This document shows positions 34,627 through 44,590 of a stretch of 64,000 nt of DNA, in pieces. The DNA comes from Sphingopyxis sp. (GTDB taxonomy: Bacteria; Pseudomonadota; Alphaproteobacteria; Sphingomonadales; Sphingomonadaceae), in contig NZ_JADIZJ010000001.1 of assembly GCF_016704835.1 (NCBI RefSeq), forward strand, positions 915,001 through 979,000, written 5' to 3'. Position 1 is the stretch's first letter, and each line of letters starts with the position of its first letter. The notes beneath the pieces are model-generated. The model saw only the letters and a list, made by a program, of their open reading frames with translations, did not search any database and was not told the origin of the DNA. The translations under genes and the position numbers were made by a program.

Positions 34627-35478
34627 TTACCTCTTCTTCTTCGCGTGACGCGACCGGATGATCATCTTGTCGGTCGATTTGTTGTGGCGCGTGCGAGCAC
34701 CCTTGGTCGGTTTGCCCCACGGGGTAACCGGATGACGGCCGCCCGAGGTGCGGCCTTCGCCGCCGCCATGCGGGTGATCGACCGGGTTCTTCGCAACGCC
34801 GCGGGTCAGCGGACGCTTGCCGAGCCAGCGGCTGCGACCGGCCTTGCCGAGGTTGGTGTTCTGGTTGTCGGGGTTCGACACCGCGCCCACCGTGCCCATG
34901 CAATCGCCGCGGATGTAACGCTGTTCGCCCGAACCGAGACGCACGATGACAAGACCGCGGTCACGACCGACGACCTGCGCATAGGTGCCAGCCGAACGGG
35001 CGATCTGGCCGCCCTTGCCCGGCTTCATTTCGATGTTGTGGACGATCGTGCCGACCGGCATCTGCGACAATTCCATCGCATTACCCGGCTTCACGTCGGT
35101 CTTTTTGCCGGCGATCACCTTGTCGCCAACCGCCAGACGCTGCGGCGCCAGGATGTAAGCGACGCGGTCCTTGCCGGCATCGTCCGCGCCATAGTTGACC
35201 AGCGCGATGAAGGCGGTGCGGTTAGGATCATATTCCAGCCGCTCGACGGTGCCTTCGACATCCCACAGGCGGCGCTTGAAATCGACGATGCGATAACGCT
35301 GCTTGTGACCGCCGGCGATGCCGCGCGAGGTGACATGGCCCTTGTTGTTGCGGCCACCGGTCTTGCTCTTGCCTTCGGTCAGCGCCTTGACAGGCTTGCC
35401 CTTCCACAGCGACGACTTGTCGACGAGGATCAGGCCGCGCTGTGCGGGGCTGGTCGGATTATAGGACTTAAGTGCCAT
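34627..35478 (-). CDS. rplB: 50S ribosomal protein L2
   Basis: The 283-residue protein is near the peptidyl-transferase centre and essential for subunit joining. It begins MALKSYNPTSPAQRG and carries the highly conserved VDHPHGGGEGRTSGGRHP loop with the functionally important histidine. Full length; 21 bases after rplW. Confidence 0.97.
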   Translation of the reverse strand: MALKSYNPTSPAQRGLILVDKSSLWKGKPVKALTEGKSKTGGRNNKGHVTSRGIAGGHKQRYRIVDFKRRLWDVEGTVERLEYDPNRTAFIALVNYGADDAGKDRVAYILAPQRLAVGDKVIAGKKTDVKPGNAMELSQMPVGTIVHNIEMKPGKGGQIARSAGTYAQVVGRDRGLVIVRLGSGEQRYIRGDCMGTVGAVSNPDNQNTNLGKAGRSRWLGKRPLTRGVAKNPVDHPHGGGEGRTSGGRHPVTPWGKPTKGARTRHNKSTDKMIIRSRHAKKKR

Positions 35479-35499
35479 TTTCTTTGCCTCTTCCTACAA

Positions 35500-35808
35500 T
35501 CAGATGCCGCTGGTGACGTCGATCGACTGGCCTTCGGCCAGACGAACGACCGCCTTCTTCACGTCGCTGCGGGTGTAGGGCTTGCCCTTCCAGCGCTTGG
35601 TCTTGCCCTTGGTGATGAGCGTGTTCACGCCGATCACCTTGACATCGAACAGCGCCTCGACGGCGGCCTTGATGGCGGGTTTGGTCGCATCGCCTGCGAC
35701 CTTGAACACCACCGCGTTGTTTTCGCTGAGCATCGTCGATTTTTCGGTGATCACTGGAGCCAGGATCACGTCATAGTGACGAGCGTCGACCGTTTTTGCC
35801 TTAGCCAT
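35500..35808 (-). CDS. rplW: 50S ribosomal protein L23
   Basis: The 102-residue protein surrounds the exit tunnel and is the docking site for trigger factor and SRP. Core features: ILAPVITEKSTMLSE at the start and the VLITKGKTKRWKGKPYTR-like loop. Its first eight bases overlap the end of rplD. Confidence 0.96.
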   Translation of the reverse strand: MAKAKTVDARHYDVILAPVITEKSTMLSENNAVVFKVAGDATKPAIKAAVEALFDVKVIGVNTLITKGKTKRWKGKPYTRSDVKKAVVRLAEGQSIDVTSGI

Positions 35809-36427
35809 TGAAGCGTGCCTCCAGCTTTTCGAGGCCGGCGCGGGTCAGGACCAGCGTATCGGCGCGCAAAATGTCATAGACGTTGGCGCCCATCGCCGGC
35901 ATCGAATTGATGCCGATCAGGTTGGCCGACGCCATGGCGAAGCTTTCGTGCACCGCATCGCCATCGATGAAGAGTGCGCGATTGCCGAGTTCGAGCTTGC
36001 CGAGCTGGCCGGCGAGCGCCTTGGTCTTGGCGTCCTTGAGCTCGAGGGTATCGAGAACGAGGATCTTGCCGCCCTTCGCCTTGTCGCTCAGCGCCATTTT
36101 CAGGCCGAGCGTGCGGATCTTCTTGTTCAGCGAGTGACCGAAGGTGCGGGCACGCGGGCCGTGTGCCTTGCCGCCGCCGATGAAGATCGGGGCTGCGCGA
36201 TCGCCGTGACGCGCGGTACCGCCGCCCTTCTGGTTGCCGAACTTCTTGCCGGTGCGCGACACATCGCTGCGTTCGCGCGCGGCGCGAGCCGGGCCACGTC
36301 GCTTTTCGAGCTGCCAGCTGACAACGCGGTGAAGGATGTCGGCCCGCGGGTCGACGCCGAACACATCGTCGTTGAGATCGATGTCTGCGCCGGCCTTGCC
36401 GTCAATGGTGTGAACCTTGACCTTCAT
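35801..36427 (-). CDS. rplD: 50S ribosomal protein L4
   Basis: The 208-residue protein lines the exit tunnel through its extended loop (RSDVSRTGKKFGNQKGGGTA region). In E. coli it also represses the S10 operon by acting on its leader; whether it does so here, for instance at the structured rpsJ-rplC spacer, is open. It starts 2 bases after rplC and overlaps rplW by eight bases. Confidence 0.97.
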   Translation of the reverse strand: MKVKVHTIDGKAGADIDLNDDVFGVDPRADILHRVVSWQLEKRRGPARAARERSDVSRTGKKFGNQKGGGTARHGDRAAPIFIGGGKAHGPRARTFGHSLNKKIRTLGLKMALSDKAKGGKILVLDTLELKDAKTKALAGQLGKLELGNRALFIDGDAVHESFAMASANLIGINSMPAMGANVYDILRADTLVLTRAGLEKLEARFNG

Positions 36428-36429
36428 GA

Positions 36430-37206
36430 TCAGGACTCCTGTGCGCCGTCGGTGGTGGCAGTGTCGACCACGGTGTCTTCGACCGGGGTGTCCACAGGCG
36501 CATCAGCCGGGGCTTCGTGATTGGCGTTCGCCGCGCTCTTGATGCCCGCCGGATAGGGGGCTTCGGGATGACGCGGCAGCTTGACGGCGTCGCGGACCAT
36601 CAGCCAGCCACCCTTCGAGCCCGGGACCGAGCCCTTGACGAAGAGAAGGCCGCGCTCGACGTCGGTGCGGACGATTTCGAGATTCTGCTGGGTGCGCTGA
36701 CGGTCGCCCATGTGGCCGGCCATCTTCTTGTTCTTGAAGACGCGGCCCGGATCCTGGCGGTTACCGGTCGAACCATGCGCACGGTGGCTGATCGAAACGC
36801 CGTGGGTGGCGCGCATACCGCCGAAGCCCCAACGCTTCATCGCACCGGCAAAGCCCTTGCCCTGGGTTACGCCCTGGATATCGACGATCTGGCCAGCGAC
36901 GAAATGGTCGGCCGACAGTTCGGCGCCGACGTCGAGCGTCGCGTCGTCAGCGACGCGGAATTCAACGACCTTTGCCTTCGGCTCGACTTCGGCCTTGCCG
37001 AAGGCGCCGCGCTGCGGCTTGGCGACGTTCTTCGCCTTGGCCGATCCGGCACCGAGTTGGACGGCGACATAGCCGTCGCGTTCTTGTTCGCGCACAGAGA
37101 TAACCTGACAGCCTTCGAGGCTCAGGACGGTGACGGGCACGTGGCGGCCGTCGTCCTGAAACAGGCGGGTCATCCCCATTTTCTTCGCGATCACGCCAGT
37201 CCGCAT
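36430..37206 (-). CDS. rplC: 50S ribosomal protein L3
   Basis: The 258-residue protein starts at the ATG at 37206, seven bases after GAGGAG; a closer ATG at 37212 is too near that site. The core (MRTGVIAKKMGMTRLF, then WGFGGMRATHGVSISHRAHGS-type segment) is typical of L3, which starts 50S assembly. About 40 residues at the C-terminus are added and acidic (aspartate, glutamate, threonine, alanine) compared with E. coli L3. Confidence 0.96.
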   Translation of the reverse strand: MRTGVIAKKMGMTRLFQDDGRHVPVTVLSLEGCQVISVREQERDGYVAVQLGAGSAKAKNVAKPQRGAFGKAEVEPKAKVVEFRVADDATLDVGAELSADHFVAGQIVDIQGVTQGKGFAGAMKRWGFGGMRATHGVSISHRAHGSTGNRQDPGRVFKNKKMAGHMGDRQRTQQNLEIVRTDVERGLLFVKGSVPGSKGGWLMVRDAVKLPRHPEAPYPAGIKSAANANHEAPADAPVDTPVEDTVVDTATTDGAQES

Positions 37207-37504
37207 GATCATACTCCTCAACAGAGGCCGGGCGGACCATTCCGCACGGCGTGCGGGATCCCGTCAGGCCAAAACCCGACGAGAACCCTCCCAGCCCAGA
37301 ATTTCGATGGTCGCCCCGTCCGGGCTGAGGTGCCGCCTTCCCGAAGGAGAAGCGGCGAGACGGGGGACGCAGCCCGGTCGATATGCCTTCCGAAGAAGGC
37401 GACCGGCGGTATCCACCCTATCGTCGGTCCGGATTTCTCCGGACAATGCAGCCACCAAAGTGCCTGCCGATAGAGACCCTCGCTATTGCGAGGGCGTCGC
37501 TGGC
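37207..37504 (-). promoter_or_regulatory. Hairpin-rich 298-base spacer between rpsJ and rplC
   Basis: Read on the minus (transcribed) strand, the spacer can form, in order: a 7-bp stem with AATA loop (37477-37494), a 7-bp stem with a GAAA tetraloop (37427-37444), a 6-bp stem with a TTCG tetraloop (37385-37400), an imperfect stem at about 37332-37356, and a 6-bp stem with GCC triloop (37242-37256) about 35 bases before rplC. Two of the loops are known extra-stable tetraloops. No plausible small gene is seen. It may be a leader for autogenous control, an attenuator or an RNA-processing region. Confidence 0.6.
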
Positions 37505-37816
37505 CTAGGCCAGCTTGATTTCGACGTTCACGCCCGCGGCAAGGTCGAGCTTCATCAGAGCATCTACCGTCTGCGGGGTGGGCTGCACGATATCGAGCAG
37601 CCGCTTGTGGGTACGCACCTCGAACTGCTCGCGCGACTTCTTGTCGATGTGCGGGCCGCGGTTCACGGTGAATTTTTCAATGCGCGTCGGCAGCGGGATC
37701 GGGCCGCGAATAAGCGCTCCGGTACGACGCGCCGTATCGGCGATGTCGGTGGTGGCCTGATCGAGCACGCGGTGATCAAAGGCCTTGAGGCGAATGCGAA
37801 TATTCTGCGTTTCCAT
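37505..37816 (-). CDS. rpsJ: 30S ribosomal protein S10 (NusE)
   Basis: The 103-residue protein is both a ribosomal protein and the NusE antitermination factor. It begins METQNIRIRLKAFDHRVLDQ and has GPIPLPTRIEKFTVNRGPH. It is the first gene of the S10 part of the superoperon, 148 bases after tuf and 298 bases before rplC. Confidence 0.97.
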   Translation of the reverse strand: METQNIRIRLKAFDHRVLDQATTDIADTARRTGALIRGPIPLPTRIEKFTVNRGPHIDKKSREQFEVRTHKRLLDIVQPTPQTVDALMKLDLAAGVNVEIKLA

Positions 37817-37876
37817 GACTGTTCCAGTCGAATCCCGTCTGACGATGCGAAAGAGCCGAAATGGCCTGTTCCGGCC

Positions 37877-37905
37877 CCCTAGTGGAAGCCGGCTCGGCCA
37901 TTAAA
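37877..37905 (-). promoter_or_regulatory. Candidate internal promoter upstream of rpsJ
   Basis: On the minus strand TTAATG (37905-37900) and TAGGGG (37882-37877) are 17 bases apart, the same spacing and -10 sequence as the candidate promoters of rpsL and rho. The -35 is weak. Confidence 0.35.
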
Positions 37906-37919
37906 AATCTTTAAGCTAC

Positions 37920-37953
37920 GAGCCGCCCGAATCGCTTCCGAATCAGGCGGCTC
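37920..37953 (-). terminator. Hairpin after tuf, possible partial terminator
   Basis: On the minus strand, about 12 bases after the tuf stop codon, GAGCCGCC and GGCGGCTC form an 8-bp stem around an inner imperfect repeat (GATTCGG/CGATTCG region), followed about 10 bases later by a T-rich stretch. Coordinates may be off by one. It would separate tuf from rpsJ, whose own promoter candidate lies just beyond. Confidence 0.5.
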
Positions 37954-37964
37954 GCGGCCCTATA

Positions 37965-39155
37965 TTACTTTGTGATCGTCGCCACAACCCCTGCGCCGAC
38001 GGTACGACCGCCTTCGCGGATTGCGAAGCGCAGACCCGGGTCCATGGCGATCGGAGCAATCAGCTTGACCGCCAGCTGGACGTTGTCGCCCGGCATGACC
38101 ATCTCGGTGCCCTCGGGGAGGATGACCTCGCCGGTGACGTCCGTGGTGCGGAAGTAGAACTGCGGACGATAGTTGGCAAAGAACGGCGTGTGACGGCCGC
38201 CTTCGTCCTTCGACAGCACATAGACTTCCGAGGTGAACTCGGTGTGCGGCTTGATCGAACCGGGCTTGCAGAGCACCTGGCCACGCTCGACTTCTTCACG
38301 GCCGACACCGCGGATCAGCGCACCGACGTTATCGCCAGCCTGGCCCTGGTCGAGCAGCTTGCGGAACATTTCGACGCCGGTCACGACGGTCTTCTTGGTG
38401 TCCTTGATGCCGACGATTTCGACTTCTTCACCGACCTTGACGATGCCGGTTTCGATACGGCCGGTGACGACGGTACCACGACCCGAGATCGAGAACACGT
38501 CTTCGATCGGCATCAGGAAGGGCTTGTCGAGCGGGCGGTCGGGCTGCGGGATCCATGCGTCGACGGCTTCCATCAGCTTGAGGATGGCGTCCTTGCCGAT
38601 GTTGTCGTCGCGGCTTTCGAGCGCAGCAAGCGCCGAACCGGTGACGATCGGAATATTGTCGCCGTCAAAGCCACGCTTCGAAAGCTCTTCGCGGATTTCC
38701 ATCTCGACGAGTTCGAGCAGCTCGGGATCGTCCAGCTGATCGACCTTGTTGAGGAAGACGACCATGGTCGGAACGCCAACCTGCTTGGCGAGCAGGATGT
38801 GCTCCTTGGTCTGCGGCATCGGGCCGTCAGCGGCCGACACCACCAGGATTGCGCCGTCCATCTGGGCAGCACCGGTGATCATGTTCTTCACATAGTCAGC
38901 GTGGCCCGGGCAATCGACGTGCGCATAGTGGCGGGCAGCCGTTTCATATTCGACGTGTGCGGTCGAAATGGTGATACCACGCTCGCGCTCTTCGGGAGCT
39001 TTGTCGATGTTCGCGAAATCGACGGCGGTGCCGCCGGTCGTTTCGGCGAGCACCTTGGTGATCGCTGCGGTCAGCGAGGTCTTGCCATGGTCGACGTGAC
39101 CGATGGTGCCGATGTTGCAGTGCGGCTTGTTCCGCTCGAATTTTGCCTTGGCCAT
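37965..39155 (-). CDS. tuf: Translation elongation factor Tu
   Basis: The 396-residue GTPase delivers aminoacyl-tRNA to the ribosome. G motifs are clear: GHVDHGKT (19-26), DCPGHADY (about 81-88) and NKVD (about 136-139). Domains 2 and 3 follow in full. It is the only tuf copy in this window; a second copy elsewhere is possible. It lies 162 bases after fusA. Confidence 0.98.
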   Translation of the reverse strand: MAKAKFERNKPHCNIGTIGHVDHGKTSLTAAITKVLAETTGGTAVDFANIDKAPEERERGITISTAHVEYETAARHYAHVDCPGHADYVKNMITGAAQMDGAILVVSAADGPMPQTKEHILLAKQVGVPTMVVFLNKVDQLDDPELLELVEMEIREELSKRGFDGDNIPIVTGSALAALESRDDNIGKDAILKLMEAVDAWIPQPDRPLDKPFLMPIEDVFSISGRGTVVTGRIETGIVKVGEEVEIVGIKDTKKTVVTGVEMFRKLLDQGQAGDNVGALIRGVGREEVERGQVLCKPGSIKPHTEFTSEVYVLSKDEGGRHTPFFANYRPQFYFRTTDVTGEVILPEGTEMVMPGDNVQLAVKLIAPIAMDPGLRFAIREGGRTVGAGVVATITK

Positions 39156-39274
39156 GATTTTACCCTTGTCCTTCGTCTGGCGTGTCTAAATGCTCAGAAA
39201 ATTGTTCGTTCGGCGGAACCGCCTGTTGAAACAGGCGCCGCCATTAGTCGGCTTTGCAGAAGAGGGCAAGCCCT

Positions 39275-39310
39275 GCGGGGTGAAAGCGGCCCGAAAGCCG
39301 TTCACCCCGC
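39275..39310 (-). terminator. Hairpin in the fusA-tuf gap
   Basis: A 10-bp perfect stem (GCGGGGTGAA against TTCACCCCGC) encloses a second inner stem (CGGC/GCCG). On the transcribed strand it lies 8 bases after the fusA stop codon. The T-run is on the 5' side, so it is not a classical terminator in that direction; it may stabilise or process the mRNA end. Confidence 0.5.
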
Positions 39311-39317
39311 AAAAAGC

Positions 39318-41390
<2,073 letters not shown>

Positions 41391-41483
41391 GGTCTTTTCC
41401 TTGGATGTGGGGGGCGGTCTTGCGAGCCGCCCCCGATATAGGAAGAATTGTTGCGATTGCGAGACGCCGGAGCGTCCCGGCAA

Positions 41484-41954
41484 TTACCAGCGGTAGTGCG
41501 AGAAGGCGCGGTTCGCTTCCGCCATACGGTGCGTGTCTTCGCGCTTCTTGACCGCGTTGCCGCGGTTGTTCGACGCGTCGAGCAGTTCGCCCGACAGGCG
41601 CGCGGCCATCGTCGTTTCGCTGCGGTTGCGCGCGGCGGTGATCAGCCAACGGATCGCCAGCGCCTGCGCGCGGTCGGGACGGACTTCGACCGGAACCTGA
41701 TAGGTCGCACCGCCGACGCGGCGGCTGCGGACTTCGATGTTCGGGCGGATGTTCGCCAGCGCTTCGTGGAACACGCCGATCGGTTCCTTCTTGGCACGGG
41801 CTTCGACCGATTCGAGCGCACCGTAAACGATGTTTTCGGCGACCGATTTTTTCCCGTCCAGCATGACGCTGTTCATAAATTTCGACAGCACCGTATCACC
41901 GAAACGGGGATCGGGCAGGATTTCGCGGCGTTCAGGACGACGACGACGAGCCAT
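41484..41954 (-). CDS. rpsG: 30S ribosomal protein S7
   Basis: The 156-residue protein organises the 3' domain of 16S rRNA; in E. coli it represses the str operon translationally. It begins MARRRRPERREILPDP and has the family block RALAIRWLITAARNR. The start at 41954 is preferred over an upstream ATG. It lies 71 bases after rpsL. Confidence 0.97.
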   Translation of the reverse strand: MARRRRPERREILPDPRFGDTVLSKFMNSVMLDGKKSVAENIVYGALESVEARAKKEPIGVFHEALANIRPNIEVRSRRVGGATYQVPVEVRPDRAQALAIRWLITAARNRSETTMAARLSGELLDASNNRGNAVKKREDTHRMAEANRAFSHYRW

Positions 41955-42025
41955 AGGGTATTCCTTTACAACAGCATCCCGGCGCAAGGCGCTCTGGGAT
42001 GATCAAATAGCCGAAAAAGCGGTCC

Positions 42026-42397
42026 TTACTTCGGACGCTTCGCACCGTATTTCGAACGGCTCTGCTTGCGGTCCTTCACACCCTGCGTATCGAGCACGCC
42101 GCGCAGGACGTGGTAACGCACACCGGGAAGATCGCGGACACGACCGCCGCGGATCAGCACAACGCTGTGTTCCTGGAGGTTGTGGCCTTCGCCGGGGATG
42201 TAGGTGATGACTTCGCGCTGGTTGGTCAGGCGGACCTTGGCAACCTTACGGAGCGCCGAGTTCGGCTTTTTCGGGGTGGTCGTATAGACTCGGGTGCAAA
42301 CGCCGCGCTTTTGCGGGTTCGCGTCCATCGCCGGGACCTTGGACTTCACCTTCTGGGGAGTCCGGCCCTTGCGGACCAGCTGGTTGATCGTGGGCAT
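42026..42397 (-). CDS. rpsL: 30S ribosomal protein S12
   Basis: The 123-residue protein sits at the decoding centre and controls accuracy. It has TTTPKKPNSALRK (39-51), with Lys43 intact, and GGRVRDLPGVRYH, in which position 88 is arginine where E. coli has lysine. In other bacteria a Lys-to-Arg change at this position gives streptomycin resistance. It is the first gene of the superoperon; rpoB/rpoC do not precede it here. Confidence 0.98.
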   Translation of the reverse strand: MPTINQLVRKGRTPQKVKSKVPAMDANPQKRGVCTRVYTTTPKKPNSALRKVAKVRLTNQREVITYIPGEGHNLQEHSVVLIRGGRVRDLPGVRYHVLRGVLDTQGVKDRKQSRSKYGAKRPK

Positions 42398-42704
42398 GAA
42401 TGCTTCACCTTTAAATGTCCGCCCATCAAAGCGAACGGTTACTGTGCCGCGGTGGATGAAGCATCGGTCCGAAGCCCCGCAGAAATCCGCGGAAAACGGG
42501 CAACCTTGTAACAGCAAAAGACCCCGGCCAATCGCGATTGATCGTCCGGAGGCTCCATCCGCGCCAGCAATGTTCAGCGCTGTTGTAACCGAATGCGGCG
42601 GTTAAGCGCCGCTTTCGATCGACGCGGCCCCTAGCGGCGATTCCCTTGAGGGTCAAGGGGCCAGCAAGATTGTTGCGCCGGGTGGGACAGGCTAACGCAG
42701 GGCG
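42398..42704. other. 307-base gap with the str operon leader
   Basis: The gap lies between rpsL and the divergent glycosylase gene. The only feature I can support is the promoter candidate at 42628-42656, which would give an rpsL leader of about 220 bases. No small gene or tRNA is seen. Confidence 0.6.
42628..42656 (-). promoter_or_regulatory. Candidate promoter of the ribosomal superoperon
   Basis: On the minus strand TTGACC (42656-42651) and TAGGGG (42633-42628) are separated by exactly 17 bases, followed by CCGCGTC. The same arrangement, TTGACT-N17-TAGGGGCCG, lies before rho. Confidence 0.6.
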
Positions 42705-43208
42705 ATGCCCGCGCCTCGCCACGCCAGTTTTGCTCCCCAAGTCGATCCGGACGCCCGGCTGCTGATCCTAGGCAGCCTGCCTGGCGCGCGCTCACTGGCG
42801 GACCAGCAATATTACGCACATCCCACGAACCAGTTCTGGCGCCTGGTCGGCGCGGTGATCGGGCAGCCGCTCGCCGAAGGCGATTATCCCGCGCGATTGG
42901 CGATGCTGCGCGCCGCCAAGATCGGCATTTGGGACGTGATCCGCACCGCCGAGCGGCGCGCAAGTAGCGATAGCGAGATACGGCAGATTGAAGCGCACGA
43001 TCTTGCCGCTCTGATTGCGAAGTTGCCCGAACTGCGGATGGTCGCCTTCAACGGTGGAACGGCCGCAGCGATCGGTCGGCAACAATTGCCACCGCTTGAC
43101 GGCATCGCCGTCATCGATCTGCCATCAAGTAGCGCCGCCAACACCCGCAGTTTTTCGGCCAAGAAAGAACAATGGCAACAGATGCGCCAGGCGCTGGTCA
43201 ACGAATAA
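42705..43208 (+). CDS. Family-6 uracil-DNA glycosylase / DNA-deoxyinosine glycosylase
   Basis: The 167-residue protein has the UDG-superfamily fold with the family-6 signature near the N-terminus (LLILGSLPGARSL, then QYYAHPTNQFWRL) and a C-terminal DLPSSSAAN block. Family-6 enzymes remove hypoxanthine (deaminated adenine) rather than uracil. It stands alone between the divergent str operon and a convergent amidohydrolase. Confidence 0.85.
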   Translation: MPAPRHASFAPQVDPDARLLILGSLPGARSLADQQYYAHPTNQFWRLVGAVIGQPLAEGDYPARLAMLRAAKIGIWDVIRTAERRASSDSEIRQIEAHDLAALIAKLPELRMVAFNGGTAAAIGRQQLPPLDGIAVIDLPSSSAANTRSFSAKKEQWQQMRQALVNE

Positions 43209-43234
43209 CCCTCTTCGTCGCGAGCGATGGGGAG
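43209..43234. repeat. 27-base palindromic repeat, copy 2
   Basis: The minus-strand sequence reads CCTCCCCATCGCTCGCGACG, nearly identical to copy 1 at 22998-23024. It lies directly behind the glycosylase stop codon, before the convergent amidohydrolase end. Confidence 0.6.
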
Positions 43235-43246
43235 GATTAAGAACGG

Positions 43247-44548
43247 TCAGTCGACGACCTCGCCCCGCGCCATCACAAAATCGACCTTTTTCAGCACCCG
43301 GACATCGGCGATGGGGTCGCTGGCCACCGCGATGATGTCGGCGCTCTTGCCCGGCGCGATGGTGCCGATCTCGTTCGCCAGGCCGAGCAGGTCGGCGGCG
43401 TTCACCGTCGCCGCTTTCAGCGCCGCGACCGGGGTCATGCCGTGCTGGACCATCAGTTCGAACTCGTCGCCGTTGCGGCCGTGCTTCGACACGCCGGCGT
43501 CGGTCCCGAACGCGATGCGCACGCCGCGCGGGACGAGCTGTTCGAGGCTTTTGCCGGTGATTTCGATGCGCCATTTGATCTTCGCCAGCACGTCGGGTTC
43601 ATAGGCATTGGCGTTCGCTGCGATACGTTCCTTATATCCATTCACCGTCGACAGCGTCGGGATATAATAGGTTTTCGATTTCGCCCACGCCGCGATCGTC
43701 GCCTCATCCAGTATCGTACCATGTTCGATCGAATCGGCCCCGGCATCGATCGCCAAACGGATGCCGTCGGCGCCGTGCGCGTGAACCGCGACCTTCTTGC
43801 CGAACAGATGCGCGGTTTCGACGATCGCCTGCGCCTCATCGTCGAACATCTGCTTGCCGAGCCCGGCGCCGATGCGGCTGTTGACCCCGCCGGTCGAAGC
43901 GAATTTGATCACGTCGGCGCCGCGCCCGACCTGCAGCCGCACCGCGCGGCGGCAATCGTCGGCGCCATTGCAGGTATTGCCCGCTCCCGCGAAGAAGGGC
44001 CGCAGCTCGTCGCGATAGCCAAGCGATCCGTCCATATGCCCCGCGCTGCCCGAGATAGCGTTGCCGGCATCGACGATGCGCGGCCCCCCCACCTTGCCCG
44101 CGAGGATCGCATCGCGGAGCGCCAGCGTCGCACCGTCGCCATCGCCGAGGTTGCGGACGGTGGTGAAGCCGGCGCGGAGCGTTTTCATGCCGTTGACCTC
44201 GGCATTGAACGCCTGCGCCGCCGGGCTGAGGGTGATTTCTTCGAGCTGCCCCGCAATCCCGCCAGCGTCACTGGTCAGATGGACGTGGCTGTCGATCAGG
44301 CCGGGAAGGACATATTTGTCCTTGAGGTCGATCAGCGTCGCACCCGGTTCGGCAGGCTGATAGCCGTCGGCGACGGCGACGATCCGACCGTTCTCGACGA
44401 TGATCGTCGACGCGCCGCGCACCGGCTTGCCGGGTTCGGCGAGCAATTGCCCGGCGTGGATCACCGTGCGCGCGGGCGCCTGCGCGGCGAGCGGCGTGAC
44501 CAACGCGGCGCCGAGTAAGGCGAGCGGAAGGCAATGGATCGGTTTCAT
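43247..44548 (-). CDS. Secreted amidohydrolase (imidazolonepropionase/prolidase-like)
   Basis: The 433-residue protein has a signal peptide (1-23, MKPIHCLPLA to AAQA) and the amidohydrolase (beta/alpha)8 metal sites: DSHVHL (86-91), a carboxylated-lysine candidate in ADVIKFASTGG, HAHG, SIEHGT and FGTDAG. Related enzymes act on N-acyl or proline-containing dipeptides; substrate unknown. The periplasmic location fits peptide or amino-acid recycling. It follows, 42 bases later, the divergently annotated peptidase on the same strand and may be co-transcribed with it. Confidence 0.85.
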   Translation of the reverse strand: MKPIHCLPLALLGAALVTPLAAQAPARTVIHAGQLLAEPGKPVRGASTIIVENGRIVAVADGYQPAEPGATLIDLKDKYVLPGLIDSHVHLTSDAGGIAGQLEEITLSPAAQAFNAEVNGMKTLRAGFTTVRNLGDGDGATLALRDAILAGKVGGPRIVDAGNAISGSAGHMDGSLGYRDELRPFFAGAGNTCNGADDCRRAVRLQVGRGADVIKFASTGGVNSRIGAGLGKQMFDDEAQAIVETAHLFGKKVAVHAHGADGIRLAIDAGADSIEHGTILDEATIAAWAKSKTYYIPTLSTVNGYKERIAANANAYEPDVLAKIKWRIEITGKSLEQLVPRGVRIAFGTDAGVSKHGRNGDEFELMVQHGMTPVAALKAATVNAADLLGLANEIGTIAPGKSADIIAVASDPIADVRVLKKVDFVMARGEVVD

Positions 44549-44590
44549 TCTGGCATCCCCTGATTTGTTGTTGGGGGCCGTTAAAGCCGA

